A DNA stretch of 64,000 nt. Source: Rhizobium terricola (GTDB lineage Bacteria > Pseudomonadota > Alphaproteobacteria > Rhizobiales > Rhizobiaceae). The notes beneath the pieces were generated by a model that searched no databases, had not been told where the DNA came from, and worked only from the letters and a program-made list of their open reading frames with translations. Position numbers and translations under genes: made by a program. The stretch is taken from contig NZ_JABBGK010000001.1 in NCBI RefSeq assembly GCF_012927355.1, positions 248,001 through 312,000 of the forward strand, given 5' to 3'. Below are positions 62,596-64,000 of the stretch, piece by piece. The number at the start of each line of letters is the position of its first letter. Position 1 is the stretch's first letter.

Positions 62596-62949
62596 ATGCA
62601 AGGCTTGTTTTTCGAAACCGACACCGGCGTCCGCTACGTCCTGCGCTTCCTCGTCCTGCTGCTCGGTTTCTGGACCGCGTGGCGTACCGGCAAGGCAGTG
62701 GCGGAGGGCTGGCACGGCTTTCCGACCGTTGTGATCTACACGCTGCTGCTCGGCGTCGTGTTGCGTTTCCTGCACTTCGCGCTGTTCCAGGGGCCGATGA
62801 TCAGCCCGCTGCTCTACGGCATCGACGTGTTGATTTTGCTCGTGTTTTCGACTGCCGGCTTCCGGACTCGGCGCACGGCCCAGATGGTCAATAACTACTA
62901 TTGGCTTTACGAGAAGACCTCGGCCTTCTCGTGGAAGAAGAAAGATTGA
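62596..62949 (+). CDS. Small membrane protein between livF and livK (DUF6867-like)
   Basis: 117 residues with three hydrophobic helices (YVLRFLVLLLGFWTAWRTGK, TVVIYTLLLGVVLRFLHFAL and LLYGIDVLILLVFSTAGF) and a basic C-terminus ending SWKKKD. It matches small rhizobial proteins kept in the liv operon (DUF6867, from memory). Its constant position suggests a role with the transporter, perhaps assembly or regulation, but none is shown. It follows livF by 21 bases. Confidence 0.75.
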   Translation: MQGLFFETDTGVRYVLRFLVLLLGFWTAWRTGKAVAEGWHGFPTVVIYTLLLGVVLRFLHFALFQGPMISPLLYGIDVLILLVFSTAGFRTRRTAQMVNNYYWLYEKTSAFSWKKKD

Positions 62950-63089
62950 CAGCCGCGTTTTTCTTGTCGCAGATTGGCGTCAAGAGCGTGAGCTTTCAAA
63001 AGAGTGGAACAGCTTTTCCGGCGCAGTCATGGTGGGTATTGCGCAGGGTTTTCGAAACCTAACCCACTTAAAAAATTGGGAGTAACAAT

Positions 63090-64000
63090 ATGAAGAAGTC
63101 TCTTCTTTCGGCCGTGGCGCTGACGGCAATGGTTGCCTTCAGCGGCACCGCTTGGGCTGACCTGCTGGTCGGCGTCGGCGGCCCGATGACCGGCCCGAAC
63201 GCCGCTTTCGGCGCGCAGCTCCAGAAGGGTGCTGAACAGGCTGCTGCCGACATCAACGCAGCTGGCGGCATCAACGGCGAACAGGTCAAGATCGTCCTCG
63301 GCGACGACGTTTCCGACGCCAAGCAGGGCGTTTCGGTTGCCAACAAGTTCGCTGCTGACGGCGTCAAGTTCGTCGTCGGTCACTTCAACTCGGGCGTTTC
63401 GATCCCGGCTTCGGAAATCTATGCCGAAAACGGCATCCTCGAAGTCACCCCGGCCGCTACCAACCCGACCTTCACCGAGCGCGGCATGTGGAACACCTTC
63501 CGCGTCTGCGGTCGTGACGACCAGCAGGGCGAAGTTGCCGGCAAGTACATCTCCGACAACTTCAAGGACGGCAAGGTTGCTGTCGTTCACGACAAGACCC
63601 CCTATGGTCAGGGTCTCGCCGACGAAACCAAGAAGGCTATGAACGCCCTCGGCGTAACCGAAGTCATGTACGAAGGCATCACCGCCGGCGACAAGGACTA
63701 CTCGGCTCTGATCGCCAAGATGAAGGAAGCCGGCGTTACGCTCGTTTACTTCGGCGGTCTGCACACCGAAGCTGGCCTGATCATGCGTCAGATGGCCGAC
63801 CAGGGCCTGAAGGCTGTCATGATGTCGGGCGACGGCATCACCTCGAACGAACTTGCTTCGATCGCTGGCGACGCAGTCAACGGCACGCTCATGACCTTCC
63901 CGCCGGATCCGCGCCTGAACCCGAACGCTGCTGATGCCGTCAAGAAGTTCCGCGACGCTGGCTTCGAGCCGGAAGCCTACACGCTGTACTCCTACGCTGC
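63090..64000 (+). CDS. livK: Branched-chain amino acid-binding protein LivK (3' end outside window)
   Basis: First 303 residues of a periplasmic binding protein. The signal peptide (cut after SGTAWA) is followed by [20 protein letters not shown], the usual start of Liv-type binding proteins, and by [20 protein letters not shown]. It binds Leu, Ile, Val or related amino acids for LivHMGF. ATG 63090 has GGGAG 8 bases upstream (63078-63082 region). A gap of 140 bp before it may hold its own promoter, as livK is often expressed more than the rest. The frame is open to the window end. Confidence 0.95.
   Translation, partial: MKKSLLSAVALTAMVAFSGTAWADLLVGVGGPMTGPNAAFGAQLQKGAEQAAADINAAGGINGEQVKIVLGDDVSDAKQGVSVANKFAADGVKFVVGHFNSGVSIPASEIYAENGILEVTPAATNPTFTERGMWNTFRVCGRDDQQGEVAGKYISDNFKDGKVAVVHDKTPYGQGLADETKKAMNALGVTEVMYEGITAGDKDYSALIAKMKEAGVTLVYFGGLHTEAGLIMRQMADQGLKAVMMSGDGITSNELASIAGDAVNGTLMTFPPDPRLNPNAADAVKKFRDAGFEPEAYTLYSYA

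Overview
The window is about 64 kb of GC-rich alphaproteobacterial chromosome (flanking genes near 63% G+C where I counted lines). It most resembles a member of the Rhizobiaceae (order Hyphomicrobiales). Reasons: the full cell-cycle module chpT / response regulator / ctrA / sciP, a purA - acidic membrane protein - rpoH neighbourhood, rhizobial liv genes with a small membrane protein between livF and livK, a sarcosine oxidase operon soxBDAG, a RIME-like palindromic repeat, and promoters of the rhizobial CTTGAC-N17-CTATAT type. The genus cannot be fixed from sequence alone. I saw no rRNA, tRNA, CRISPR array, insertion sequence or replication origin.

Layout. 1-12.9 kb: 3' part of dctA, a ribbon-helix-helix protein, a glyoxalase-fold protein, a Tat-exported two-subunit GMC dehydrogenase, a lipid glycosyltransferase (GT21) with a DedA protein, ung, an amine-oxidase-like FAD enzyme, a DMT transporter, a RidA protein, three small envelope proteins (the first behind a candidate general-stress promoter) and an LtrA protein. 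13-21.3 kb: a candidate catabolic locus (FAD-linked oxidase, cytosine-deaminase-like amidohydrolase, ABC importer, LysR regulator, creatininase-family hydrolase) with a RIME-like repeat inside the ABC operon. 21.5-30.8 kb: a metallophosphatase, a Wzc/ExoP-like bacterial tyrosine kinase, a second DMT transporter, purA, a large acidic membrane protein and rpoH. 30.9-32.1 kb: a lower-GC SIR2-like protein, probably horizontally acquired and a candidate defence gene. 32.1-37.9 kb: FAD oxidoreductase, rluD, small membrane protein, SpoU methyltransferase, coiled-coil membrane protein, DUF1134 protein.

38-46.4 kb is the cell-cycle and envelope region: chpT, a single-domain receiver, ctrA with a GANTC-rich upstream region, a FliJ-like protein, a small acetyltransferase, a PqiA-like protein, sciP, a LuxR regulator, a sugar transferase, a DUF2793 protein and cysQ. 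Candidate CtrA boxes (TTAA-N7-CTAA form) lie upstream of sciP and of the sugar transferase. 46.5-58.4 kb is a one-carbon/methylamine region: soxBDAG, a Bcr-type exporter with a divergent TetR and two matching palindromic operators, and an 808-residue sarcosine/dimethylglycine dehydrogenase-like enzyme. 58.6 kb to the end: livHMGF, a small membrane protein and the start of livK.

The most unusual element is a lower-GC island at about 53.6-55.8 kb, between tetR and the dimethylglycine dehydrogenase-like gene. It encodes a stand-alone reverse transcriptase with no endonuclease domain and no visible intron RNA. Upstream on the same strand lie two perfect 125-bp direct repeats 244 bp apart, preceded by an exact match to the rhizobial sigma-70 consensus. 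The layout suggests a structured non-coding RNA made together with the RT, as in retrons and defence-associated RT systems, but the RT lacks features that would place it in a named class by eye.
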